Assembly (NCBI GenBank): GCA_022606135.1
Contig: JABYQN010000012.1
Coordinates: 1,054,001 to 1,118,000 of the forward strand
Direction: 5' to 3'
DNA length: 64,000 nt
Source of the DNA: Fomes fomentarius
Taxonomy: Eukaryota > Basidiomycota > Agaricomycetes > Polyporales > Polyporaceae
Under the pieces are notes generated by a model, which saw only the letters and a list, made by a program, of their open reading frames with translations, did no database searches and was not told the origin of the DNA. The stretch's first letter is position 1; every line of letters begins with the position of its first letter. Positions 54,800 to 64,000 of this stretch are shown here, in pieces. The position numbers and the translations under genes are program-made.

Positions 54800-57700
54800 T
54801 CAGACACAAGATTTCGGCGCACGTTGGCTTCCCCGCAGAGGTCACGGAAGAGGCCTGCGCCAGGATCGACCACAAGACCGGTCGACCGTACCTCGGGGCC
54901 GGCGTCTTGAATCGATGGTCTGTTGCGTGACCGCCTCGAAGCCAGTCCTCACAAATTAAACTACTACATTCCTAAGTACCGCGGCGAGTAATTGTCGATT
55001 CAAGTCGAGCGTGAGTGTTATGCCGTTTCCACGCTGAGATTGCGCCAAAGTTGACGGTCAGATGCCTAGTAGGATCCGGTGTGCGGGTTGGATGGCTTGA
55101 GCGATGGGGCGGCCGTACCGCGCAAGCGCCATAGAGACCCAGTTTCTTGGAAGGAATCGTACGGAGCCCAGTTGCTGAGCATGATTTGGAGTGGTGACTA
55201 TGAGTCGTCGAGTTCGAAACCGGATGTCCAAACTGTCTGGTATCCGCGATGTCGTGGCCTCTTGAACGAAACAGCCAGCCGAGTGCCCGGAAAAGCGCAG
55301 CAAATCGTCTGGGCGTAAGGTCCATGAAGTATGGTCTGCGATTCGACATAGGTGTCTTCTGAGTAAGATGGCCAGCAGTAAATCCCGAGAATTGGTAGCG
55401 GGGTCCGGATTGACAGTGAACGTTGACCAAGGGCAAGTTAGCCTGAATTCCGCGAAATTGGAGAGATGCTTCTAGGACTGGGGTCAGCCAGCCGAGTCCC
55501 AAGAGCAGCGTGCCAAGTCCAATAGACGTTAGTCGCGGACATGGTCATCTTCGCTGAGTAGGTCGGCCAACAAATGGTTGTCGGGTCCGAGAGACTTGAA
55601 ACTTGTGAATGCTCCAGTAGCCGCTGCTGCCGAGGATGTCGGTGAGTAGGTCGTCCAAGCCTGGCGAGCACCAATCGTCCGAGTCGCGAGATGTAGTCCA
55701 TGCGCCTAGTATACAGGTCAGTCCGGCGTCCTCGTGTAAGTTACAACGGGTCCTTGACAGGCAGCTGATCAGGCTCCGGTTGCTACCGACGTTGAGGATG
55801 TCCACGAGTAGAGTATCTTGTTGACTTGTGGGTAGACGGGTACCATGGAGAGTCGAATGAAGGATCGCTGAAAGAAGGAGCCTCGAATGAGTCAAATATC
55901 TTAGTCGCTGTTGATCCCGCGCATGATACTGAGTCGCCGGAGCCGTCGAGGATATCTGCTTAGTCTCGTGAATCATGAGTCGTCCGGATTGTTGTCAGGA
56001 CCCCGCATGAGATGTCGTATCCGTATCATATGTCTTTGGTTGAGTTTAGTTGCGATGCTTATCATCTCAATCATCAAATCAGTCGTCCTATATTTGTCGC
56101 AATATCTGTCGAAGCAGTCAAACGGCGCATGTAGGGAGCGACCTGAAGATGGACGTGCCTCAGTTGACTGCGGCAACGTTCTTGATCACGGACGCCGTGG
56201 TTGATGATCCTAACCTCGACCTAAGTAGAGTCCCCGATGAAGGGTCGGCGTTCATGCACGCAAGACTTGCTGCCAATAGTCAACATTGAGGCACACAGTC
56301 TAGGGCCACCTCAGGCACTGGATATCTCTGCATAGCGCGTGAGCAGTACGCGGTAGTGTCGATACCTGGTTACGCACTATACATCACTGCTAGACTTGAG
56401 GCAGGATTGACTGGGGCTGTATGGCGACGTCCTCAGACCGTGAACGACAGAGGATGCGGGAGGAACCTATACCGCAGGTGTCGTCTTATCTCGACCCTCG
56501 CCGGATATCTCTCCATAGGCGTGGTGTGGCGGAAATCGTAATCGTAGACACCCTGTTGTCGAGAGGATTGTCAGCACCGCGAACCGGCCGCGTGCGACTC
56601 ACCATGTCCATGCCGGTCCCATACACACACATCAATATATGAAGTGTGGCGACATGAAGCTGAGGGATCATACTATGGCCTTGTGTCCCGTTTTTCGATG
56701 GTCGTTCCACGTCCGTTGAGCCTCGATGAGAGTCATACTTGGGTGGTCGAGGTCGTGCTACCGAGAAGACGGTTAACACGCGTGCCGGCCGCATGCGACT
56801 CACGAGATCCATGTCTACGTCCCACGCCCGCATGGGTGTCTTCAAGGTGCCCACATCAGAGCCTAATAAGTGATGAGACAGATATGCTTACGCCCAAATA
56901 TGAGCGAACACACCTGACCAGGGTCAGGCAGCTAACCAGATCCAATGTTGTGGCGTGCAACGAACTTGGTACAGTAGTCCTGTAAGTTATATATCGCAAT
57001 TTACAGGTGTCCGGTATCTCTGAGAATGTCAGAGGTCAGAGGAGGCGTAGCCATGTTGATTGAGGAGAGAAGTTGGCCACTAGCTGGGCGTGTGGCGACG
57101 CACAAAGGGCGTACAATATTGCCTAGCGCCATAGTTGTCGTCGAAGACACTTCTTGAGCTGCGATTGAACAGTGTCGAGGGCCGGAGGACGGTGGGAGGA
57201 CGGTGGGAGGAGGAAGTGGTTCTGGTGAGAGGCAAGCGAAACCAGGCGAACTTATATACGCGAGGGACACGAGGGGGTCAAAGCGCGAGCGCTCGCCATG
57301 ACGTGGATAGGCCAAAGCCGTGCCGCACGCCACTATGCCGCAAGTGTCACAAAGCGAGTTGAATAGCTTTAAGTTCCTACTTGGGCTGCCCTGGTATCCG
57401 AGCGGCACCCTGATATGACCATCAGCGAACGGCCTAGCATGCTCTTGGTGTGCTCCGCGGGTGTTTCCGAACGAGGGCAGTGTGCGCCGACAGTGGAGGT
57501 AGCACAAAGGAGACCTGGAGTATTCAGGCTCGTCCGGGATTGACCCGCCGGAGGTGCCACGGCGTGCCAAGGCACGGTGTTTCTGGCCCAGGTCGAATGG
57601 AAATCGTAGCTGGAATGCGATTCAGTTCAGAATAGGGTGGAATGTTGATATGGAGGATTCGCCGCTGTGCAGAATGATAGTGAACAAGCGTGATGCTAGC

Positions 57701-58010
57701 TAGTAACTTAAAGGCTTAGTAAGAAACTTCCCAATGTCGCATCAGTCCGAGTCACAATCACTGTGAGCTTCCTTTTCGCTAACTACAATCCGCAAGATGA
57801 GCACTGAACCTTGTATTCTCGTTTTGGCTCTAGAACAGAGGATAGCGATGAACTTTTCTCAAACATTGAAGTCTGAACCGACGTTGAAGAGACTCGAAGA
57901 GGCGCCGGCATATGGATTGTTTGTCTTTGTATGTCATTGTGGCTGGAACTACTTCACTTGTGACCATTCCTGGCAAGCTACCATGACGTGAGCTGCCAAG
58001 TTGGTGGCAT
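54800..58010 (-). repeat. Repeat unit A, copy A4 (inverted, 5'-truncated)
   Basis: The tail block at 54810-54940, Asp-rich modules, exon series and TATA promoter (plus CTTATATACGCG near 57250) match A1 in inverted order. Similarity to A1 runs only to about its position 1100, so the gene 1 head is missing. It is the most diverged A copy. The truncated edge lies next to the decayed four-TM paralogue at 58165. Confidence 0.6.
55545..55976 (-). pseudogene. A-unit rightward gene fragment, open for 143 codons in A4
   Basis: Leftward frame containing LLVDILNVGSNRSLISC, ILGAWTTSRDSDDW and LDDLLTDILGSSGYW. This is the longest preserved stretch of the Asp/Ser/Leu module region in any A copy. Equivalent sequence in A1 (about 3440-3640) is broken. 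No recognised domain. Confidence 0.35.
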
Positions 58011-58164
58011 CGTTGGAGGATATGACACGCTGACCACTTTGCATAACTTGCAGATGGTACACAAGACAACTCAGAGGCATCTCGCACCTTGCGGCTTATC
58101 CTCCAAGTTGTCTCGTGTATCTCAGCTTCTTGTGACACCAGATCCAGACGCCCAGAACCGGCTC

Positions 58165-58690
58165 TATGTCCATCGTCTGCTTTCTGTGGGTGAGTTCTAG
58201 TTCTCTGTCTGCATCAATACATCGGGGATATATATGCCTTCGTTGCAGTCCCAGCGACCGCATTCGCAATTATCATAGTCACCTTCATTGCTCGATTCAA
58301 TGGTTCTTTGCGTTGCATCACTGAATCCAAGCACAAGCCTCGAGATTGTGGCCGGCGCTGAGACCATGCTCTCTCTACCGTCGATGTTACATCCCTCTTC
58401 GTTTTGTGGTGCCGTTGAACTCACCGGCTGCGGATTGGGCGGATCGGGTGCTTCGAGGTATAGGACAGCGGGGTCTTGGGCTCAGCGATCGTGGCCCAAG
58501 TGTCCTGCCTCGGCCGGCAGATTTTACACTGACCAATAGTCCCAAGCTGATCCTAACTCCACAGCCGCCGCCCTGTTGATACTAGGCCTGGTTCTCCCTG
58601 TCACCGGGCATGGTAACGATGTCCCAAGGCGGAATATAGCCTACTATAACTCGTCAAAATATATGCGGCCAACGCGATCCTTCTTCTCCA
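58165..58690 (+). pseudogene. Four-TM membrane protein, paralogue b, decayed
   Basis: Exon 1 reads NRLYVHRLLSV and ends at 58189 with the family's phase-1 donor, but the ATG is lost (a CAG stands there). Exon 2 (58249-) reads PATAFAIIIVTFIA, then shifts frame before EIVAGAETMLSLPSM, the family's end of TM2. Exon 4-like sequence AALLILGLVLPVTGHGN appears at about 58562-58610. Later parts are not recognisable. It lies between the truncated edge of A4 and the intact paralogue c. Confidence 0.6.
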
Positions 58691-59979
58691 AGTGACAAGA
58701 TGTGTACGATGAGACGTGCGCTTCGTCGTCTCCCTCACTGCTATGAGGATGAGTCCGTCCATTCCTTTTTACTGTTAGTCCAAGTATTGTACGCTTGTAA
58801 AGCTGACAGTCTGACTTTATGCCTGTGCTCAGATACAGTTACGCTTGTCGGCCGTCGACTACAGCCCAGCCGAACCTGACAGCGACGTCCGTTTCGGGAG
58901 TTCGCGGCTACGCTGAAGCAAGCAATGAATTGGTCGAAACGGGCTGAAAGAGGCGCCCAAGTCCGTGGCGCTGTGGCAGTACTGTCGGCAAGGCTTGGAC
59001 GGTCCCAGGTGGGCTCGAGCCTGCAGGACTTGTGGGAAGTAAGTGATAAGTAGTTGTCTGCTTTGAGACACCATGCAGCACTGTTCGCCCTGTGATCCTC
59101 AAATAAACCCCGTTTCCTATTCAACTCGAGAAGGTGACTCCGGGCGGTACTATGACCAGATTAGACCTCTCTATCCTATCTATGATCCGGCTGCTGAATG
59201 ATCTTCAACTCATCAGAGTTGTATCATAACACTGCCGTGCAGCTGCAGCAAGGTCCGGTACCAACCACATGTGACTATCGCGGGAAGATCGTCGATGGTG
59301 TTATTGTACAACGGTCTCACGGCGTCCGCAGGGATTGAGGAATGTAGAAGAACACGGCCAAGTGCGCGGCTTCCTACCGGTGCAGCGCTCACTCGAATTT
59401 GGTGCGTGTATGGCTCTGTGGCTCTCAGCAAACAATGTTGAATTCATCTCGACTGAGGTGCACGTTAGTGTGCTGCGGTTACTAGGAAGTTTACCGGCGT
59501 CCCGGTCGACACGGAATCAAAGTGTCAATGTTGAGAAGATCATCGGTTACAGAAGGCATCGCCCGCGGCCTGCGAGTGTGATCAGGTTCTCGTGGGTATT
59601 TGAGGTGAGTCACTCCAGCGAAGCGAGAGCCGCACCAATCAAAGATCGTTGTCGCCTCTTCTTGAGCGCCCCCTGTCAAAAACAACAAAGTCGACAACTA
59701 CTTGGGCCCTCAATCTACGCAATTCAATGGGCTCACCCTGTGTTGTCCGCATGGATGCTCTCTGGTGCCGTTTCTGTACACCGCCCGTTGTTCTGGAGCC
59801 GATCTATCTTACGGGAGGCAATAGTGCCTGGTCAGTGCGGGCTGCAACCCAACTTGGTCGCCGTTTGAATTGACAGTTGAGTCATGGTATAAGACCGTGT
59901 TGGTGGTCAAGCTTCAGACCCCCACCCCCTGGCGCGGCAACCCCCCTAGTGCACATTCACTCTCTCACATCTCCCCAAG
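58691..59979. other. Intergenic region
   Basis: No supported gene; overlapping short frames on both strands only. The last part is the promoter of paralogue c. Confidence 0.4.
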
Positions 59980-60798
59980 ATGGCGTTGTTCTACGTCTAC
60001 CGCCTCGCCTCCTTCGGTGAGTACATCAAATGCTATCTGCCCCCGTTGTCTGTTTATGCATGCAGTGTCGCCGTTTTCTTTCTAGTCGTCGCGATGTTTG
60101 CCGCTATCGTCCTTCTCGGGTTCTGCTCCCACTCAATCGCAGCCATGCACCATGCCGGGGCCGTCTCTGCCACCTACCTCAATATGGGCGTTGCGGCGGC
60201 CGGGGCCTCGCTGATTTCACTTCCAATTATGTGCGTCGACTGCTCATATATCCAAGAACTCTGCTAATGCCGAATTGCTTCCGACAAATAGTTTGGCCGT
60301 CGACTTCATCGGCAGCGGTAAGGGGATCCCCACCCTCCTGGAGCTGCCGTGGGTGTGTGAGTACTATGCTCCTTGCTCTCGTCGTTGGTGAGGATAGATA
60401 CTGACGAGGGTTAACGGCCAATAGTCATACTGTTGATTCTGTTCGTCGCATCGGGGGCGACCACGTACGGGAACGTCAGCGTGTTGTGGACGTCTGGCAT
60501 ATCCTGCGATCAGCTCAAGGATGCTTCGATCGACTTTGGCGGGCAGTACGGGAGCGTGCAGATCGGCCAGGACTATGTCAAAATCTGCAAGGACGCTCAC
60601 CCGATTGGCATCATGGCCTGGACTGGCGCGGTCATCCGTGAGTAGCTTCCCATGTTGCGGTAGGTGCATGCATCGGTGCTCATCGCGGGGTCCTTTGTAG
60701 TGGGTGTTTACACCATCGTATACGTGGCCACTACGTTCCTGAAGTCGAAGAACGACAGCTCGGCCTGGTCCAGTTCTGCGAAGGCTCTGGAGAAATAG
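59980..60798 (+). CDS. Four-TM (MARVEL-like) membrane protein, paralogue c, intact
   Basis: Five exons: 59980-60016, 60086-60230, 60292-60356, 60425-60637 and 60701-60798, total 185 aa. TM1 MFAAIVLLGFCSHSIAA, TM2 AAAGASLISLPIM, TM3 FILLILFVASGATT, an extracellular-type loop with two Cys (ISCDQLKD and VKICKDAH), TM4 GVYTIVYVATTFL and a polar tail ending SAKALEK. The loop Cys pair and the four-helix layout are like MARVEL-domain proteins, which sit in plasma-membrane or secretory membranes; assignment is by layout, not by sequence match. Intron number and phases are the same as in paralogues a and b. Frames are clean. Confidence 0.75.
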
Positions 60799-62315
60799 AA
60801 GGAACGACAGATCATGGCGACTTGTGTGTAAGTATATACCCGTACTCCGGAACTTCTCTCGCAGGATATGATGTCTTCCGTCACCGAGGACAGCGTACTG
60901 GATGCTCGGCAGCTGTGCGGCTTGGAGTCAGGCTCGCGCTCATGTAGTCTGTAGTCCCTCTATCCTTGTCTGGTGGCGATGTGGTGTTATTCTATTTGCT
61001 GTCTGTCTCCAGCCTGGGTCCGAACTTGAACGTTGGCCAACTTGATCTTCTCGGTGTGTGTCATGGGCTTGGGGAAGGCCAGCATCTTCCTGCTCTCCTA
61101 CCTCTGAACAGCCACTATCATAATGTAGATGTATCTGCTTGCGTGTCTGCCTGATAGGACGAACAAAGGGTCGGTCTCGCAAAGGATGGTACGTAACCAT
61201 TGGCGCCCGCATCGTGTTACTGACATAAAGGCTCGCTTAAGTATGTGTTGGAACTTGCATAATACCTCCATCATCTCCTTGAAACCACCACCACCCTCCC
61301 TCATCCCCCCTTTGCCCGAGGTAGTGTTGAAGATAAGTCATGGAGAGCGCAAAGAATGCTCAGAGTGAACGGTACGTTGTGATCTTCTAGTACCTGGAAC
61401 TATCGCGGCCGGTGGTTAGAGCTGACAACGATGTTCGCCACCGCTAACCCGGGCCAGTTCCATTCTCGGCTCAACGCTGCGCTTCTTCGTTTCAATGTTT
61501 GACATCCGTGTGTGGTTTGTTGAAACCACCGCTGTATGGGCATGGAAGCAGCAGCACAAGACCCCGAGGGGAAGGCGGTCGGGCTTTGGAGTGGGTAAGT
61601 TCCAATTCGTCCCGCTCACACGGCACCTTCGGCGCGCGCACAGTGCTTTCCATTCATTCCGGGCTTACTTCCGAAACACAGCGCAGTCTCAGTTCTTCGT
61701 TCTCGAGGAAATGTAGCACATTGAGCCTTCCATGGTGACTACTAGCTGAGTTTGGCGAGAGAGTAGCGCGGAAGTTCTGGGCCACCACGGCGTATTTCCA
61801 ATAGCTATCGTAAAGGGAAAGAAGTAAAATACATGTATGTATGTATCAGATATCAGTATGTGTTATGCAGCAAAAGGTCTGTAGTAACATGACCCTCGAC
61901 ATCGAGACGCTGGGGACGAAGTCATGAACAAACCGGAAGTGCGCTCAAATGCAGTGGGATATGGCGACAGCGCATTCAACGCCATGGTAGAGCGATGTAC
62001 GTTAGATTGCCAAGCTCTCCGTGCTCTTGAACACTCTCCGCAGTCCGGTGGCTTCCCATTGCGGGATTCATTCCGCGTTTCTGCGGTCTAGTCAGCACGT
62101 CGAGAATCGAGTAGCAAAGATCCATAAAGAGTCATACTATGCACAAGCAGTGCACGTAAGACTATACTCTGGGTCCACCTCAGTGGTAGTCACGCATCGG
62201 CGTGGAGTTCTAGATTTACAATACATAGGATTCACTCAACTTCGATCGTACATGCGCTGCCCATGATATCACTGCAGGAGCTGATAGTTGCTCAAAGAAC
62301 AAGTCATCCTGTATC
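60799..62315. other. Intergenic region
   Basis: 1.5 kb without a supported gene. A short stretch near 61500-61620 has an open frame with a possible donor (GTAAGT at about 61597) but nothing recognisable. Confidence 0.4.
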
Positions 62316-63790
62316 TTACACGCCCCTTAACTTCTCCTGGATGCTCTTGTACGTGTCGACCGCACAATCCCCAAGGCTTCTGAACTCCTTCAGCCGGAGC
62401 ATGCGTTTCGCTTTGGACGGATCGCAGAAGGCGCCGGGGAACACAAACGGCGGCGCGTTCGGGTTCCCCACAACAACGCCGTGTAAATCTGGGGCCGCCG
62501 AGCGTGCAGCGTCGTCTGCAACCGGAAAAGACTTTTGCATCAGCTAAAGTGTAGAAGCATATAGTCTATTCGCGTACAGAGGTTGTGATAGGTGTACGAA
62601 AGGTTGAGGTCATCGATAGTCTTCCACTACGACAGGGGTGCCGCAGGTTCAACGTCAGTCCTCGTAGTGTGTCCAGCGTGAGGATGGTCATTGAACGATA
62701 TACCCAGTGGATGGCAGGCTAAAGGGTAGATGATTGTGTAACACTAGTCATGGAATGTTGAGAACAGAGAGACTTACCCCGAAAATCTGCACGATATACT
62801 CGTAAGGTAGGCCTCTCTCGATGAATGTGAGCGTAACGTACCCAGACAAGTAGAATGCGTGTCGCATCCCATCCAATCTCGCTTTGGTGGTTCTCGACAA
62901 AGTCAATGATTGCGCGTTCTGCGAGCACCTTGCTTGCGCGGTACAGAGCCGCACCCCCCGCTGCATTGCCCTTCTCTTTCACAAGTGCTAGGTCCTTGTC
63001 AGCCCAATCGTCCTATGTCATAGCGCCACAACCATCCTCGAGTCAGGCCTCTCTAGACACTGGCAACAGACTGTGGCGCACCTCGGTGTACACATGGAAG
63101 GGATCCTCGTGGCCAAGCATCGCCTGTGCGGAGGACATGTACAACAAGCGCTTCACACTCTTCCTGTATCGAGGCGGCAAGGCACCAGATTCGTGTCATC
63201 AAAGAGGGCGGAGGTAGGGTGTGCGTGCATATGCTCACCCATGTCGAAGAGTACTTTCAAGCAGATTGACTACACCGTCAGTGTTTGGACCCAATATTTC
63301 TGGGTGGCGGGAACAAAGGGTAAGCGTATAGTGTAGGAGACGGCTAGCGGACGGGGCTTGAATGTACCAGAAGAGTTGGTCAGAGACAGATCCGCCACAC
63401 CAGCCTGCCATAGGATGCGCGCCAGCCGCCACAGTGAGCACCGAAACCCCAAGTCTACGAAGAAAGTCGCGGTACGTACAACGTGTACCACAGCGCTAAT
63501 AGAGTCGTCGAGGACAGAGTCGAAGGCATCCCGCTGAAGAGCGAGGCGTTAGCGGTGCGCGACCACGGGGTTGGAGAGGATATGCATGCATGGGAGATAT
63601 CTGGGACGATCATAGGCTTGAAACGCTCATATGCCTTGAGATGCTCAGAGACGTCCAAGGCTTTCTTCTCAGAGCGGACGGTCCCACGGACAGAGTAGCC
63701 GTCGGCTAAAAGAGCGCGCGCAATCCAGATACCGCTGAAGCCCGAGACCCCAGTAACGAGAACAGTTGCGGGAGGTTGCACGGCGGGCAT
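62316..63790 (-). CDS. NAD(P)-dependent epimerase/dihydroflavonol-reductase-like extended SDR
   Basis: Leftward gene. Exon 1 (63790-63590) has the Rossmann motif VLVTGVSGFSGIWIARALL and GYSVRGTVRSEKK, ending PDISH. The next intron (63589-63534) begins GC instead of GT but has a CTAAC branch and CAG end. Exon 2 (63533-63480) reads RDAFDSVLDDSISAVVHV. A later exon has HPEILGPNTDGVVNLLEST. The next one has SVKRLLYMSSAQAMLG and FHVYTE, then DDWADKDLALVKEKG and the catalytic YRASK (Y-x3-K) with VLAERAIIDFVEN. The last exon (to TAA at 62316) has VVVGNPNAPPFVFPG. The family reduces or epimerises ketone, aldehyde or sugar substrates. The exon between VVHV and HPEI is unclear, so a small lesion there is possible. 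Confidence 0.75.
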
Positions 63791-64000
63791 TGCGTCGTAA
63801 TGCGAAGGAGGCTTGTTGACAGGCCAAGTCTGGGACGCAGCGGGGAAAGGCTGTTCATATACGCAGCGAGGAGTGCTATTCAGATAGTAATTTTTGGATC
63901 AAGTCAAGGAGCCGCCATTACCTGATGCAAATCCGTTGGGCGCCGCGGTAGCGACTAGTCACTGGTGTACCCACCGGCACGCCCAGCTCCTCGAGCCTGA
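63791..64000. other. Upstream region of the SDR gene
   Basis: Promoter-side sequence; no other gene seen before the window edge. Confidence 0.4.

Noticed and set aside
1..58010. Homeodomain mating-type (HD1/HD2) locus, suggested by divergent gene pairs
   Set aside because: No homeodomain WFxNxR motif in either divergent gene of any unit.

Overview
This window looks like nuclear DNA of a mushroom-forming basidiomycete (Agaricomycetes, most likely Polyporales-like). Its genes are cut into many small exons by GT-AG introns of about 45-70 nt, promoters carry TATA boxes 50-150 nt before the ATG, and the recognisable genes (Ish1-repeat secreted protein, yeast-type amino-acid permease, MFSD1-like MFS carrier, ER Hsp70 LHS1, F-box protein, PRP16 relic, chromovirus) are fungal. 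I saw no rRNA, convincing tRNA, CRISPR or prokaryotic feature. All homology calls are from memory and reading by eye; nothing was searched.

Layout. 1-8770: two adjacent repeat units, A1 and B1. 8965-25530: a gene island with an Ish1-repeat protein (+), an amino-acid permease (-), an MFS transporter (+), LHS1 (+) and an F-box protein (-). 26264-33743: a decayed 5' part of a PRP16 splicing-helicase gene, split by a 6.1-kb Ty3/Gypsy chromovirus (26381-32524) with identical 265-bp LTRs and a 5-bp target duplication. 33780-40391: unit A2, carrying a 215-bp MITE and a ~1-kb private insertion. 40392-41600: AT-richer insert ending in an 18-G run. 43463-44418: a four-TM protein gene with one frameshift. 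45270-58010: units A3, B2 and A4, all inverted relative to A1, B1 and A2. 58165-60798: a decayed and an intact paralogue of the four-TM gene. 62316-63790: an extended-SDR (NAD-epimerase-like) gene on the minus strand.

The dominant unexplained feature is the A/B repeat family. Units of 3-6.5 kb share a leading segment and a minus-oriented gene head ('gene 1', starting MSAPLYNALLF). In A units this is followed by a TATA-driven, intron-split Asp/Ser-rich gene in the other direction. In B units it is followed by a short coiled-coil exon and a 242-codon ORF ('P1'). Gene 1 and the A-unit gene are broken in every copy I could read, whereas P1 is intact and of equal length in both B copies through compensating in-frame indels. 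The PRP16 relic ends next to the start of A2, and the four-TM paralogues lie between or beside A units, so these units appear to have driven local rearrangement.

The retroelement is coherent as a self-priming (Tf1/sushi-type) chromovirus. It has gag, an in-phase -1 slippery heptamer in the gag/pol overlap, protease, RT, RNase H, a D,D35E integrase and a C-terminal chromodomain. An 11-nt primer-binding site is perfectly complementary to a sequence inside its own LTR. A one-base deletion in pol, between RT and RNase H, probably disables this copy although its LTRs are identical.
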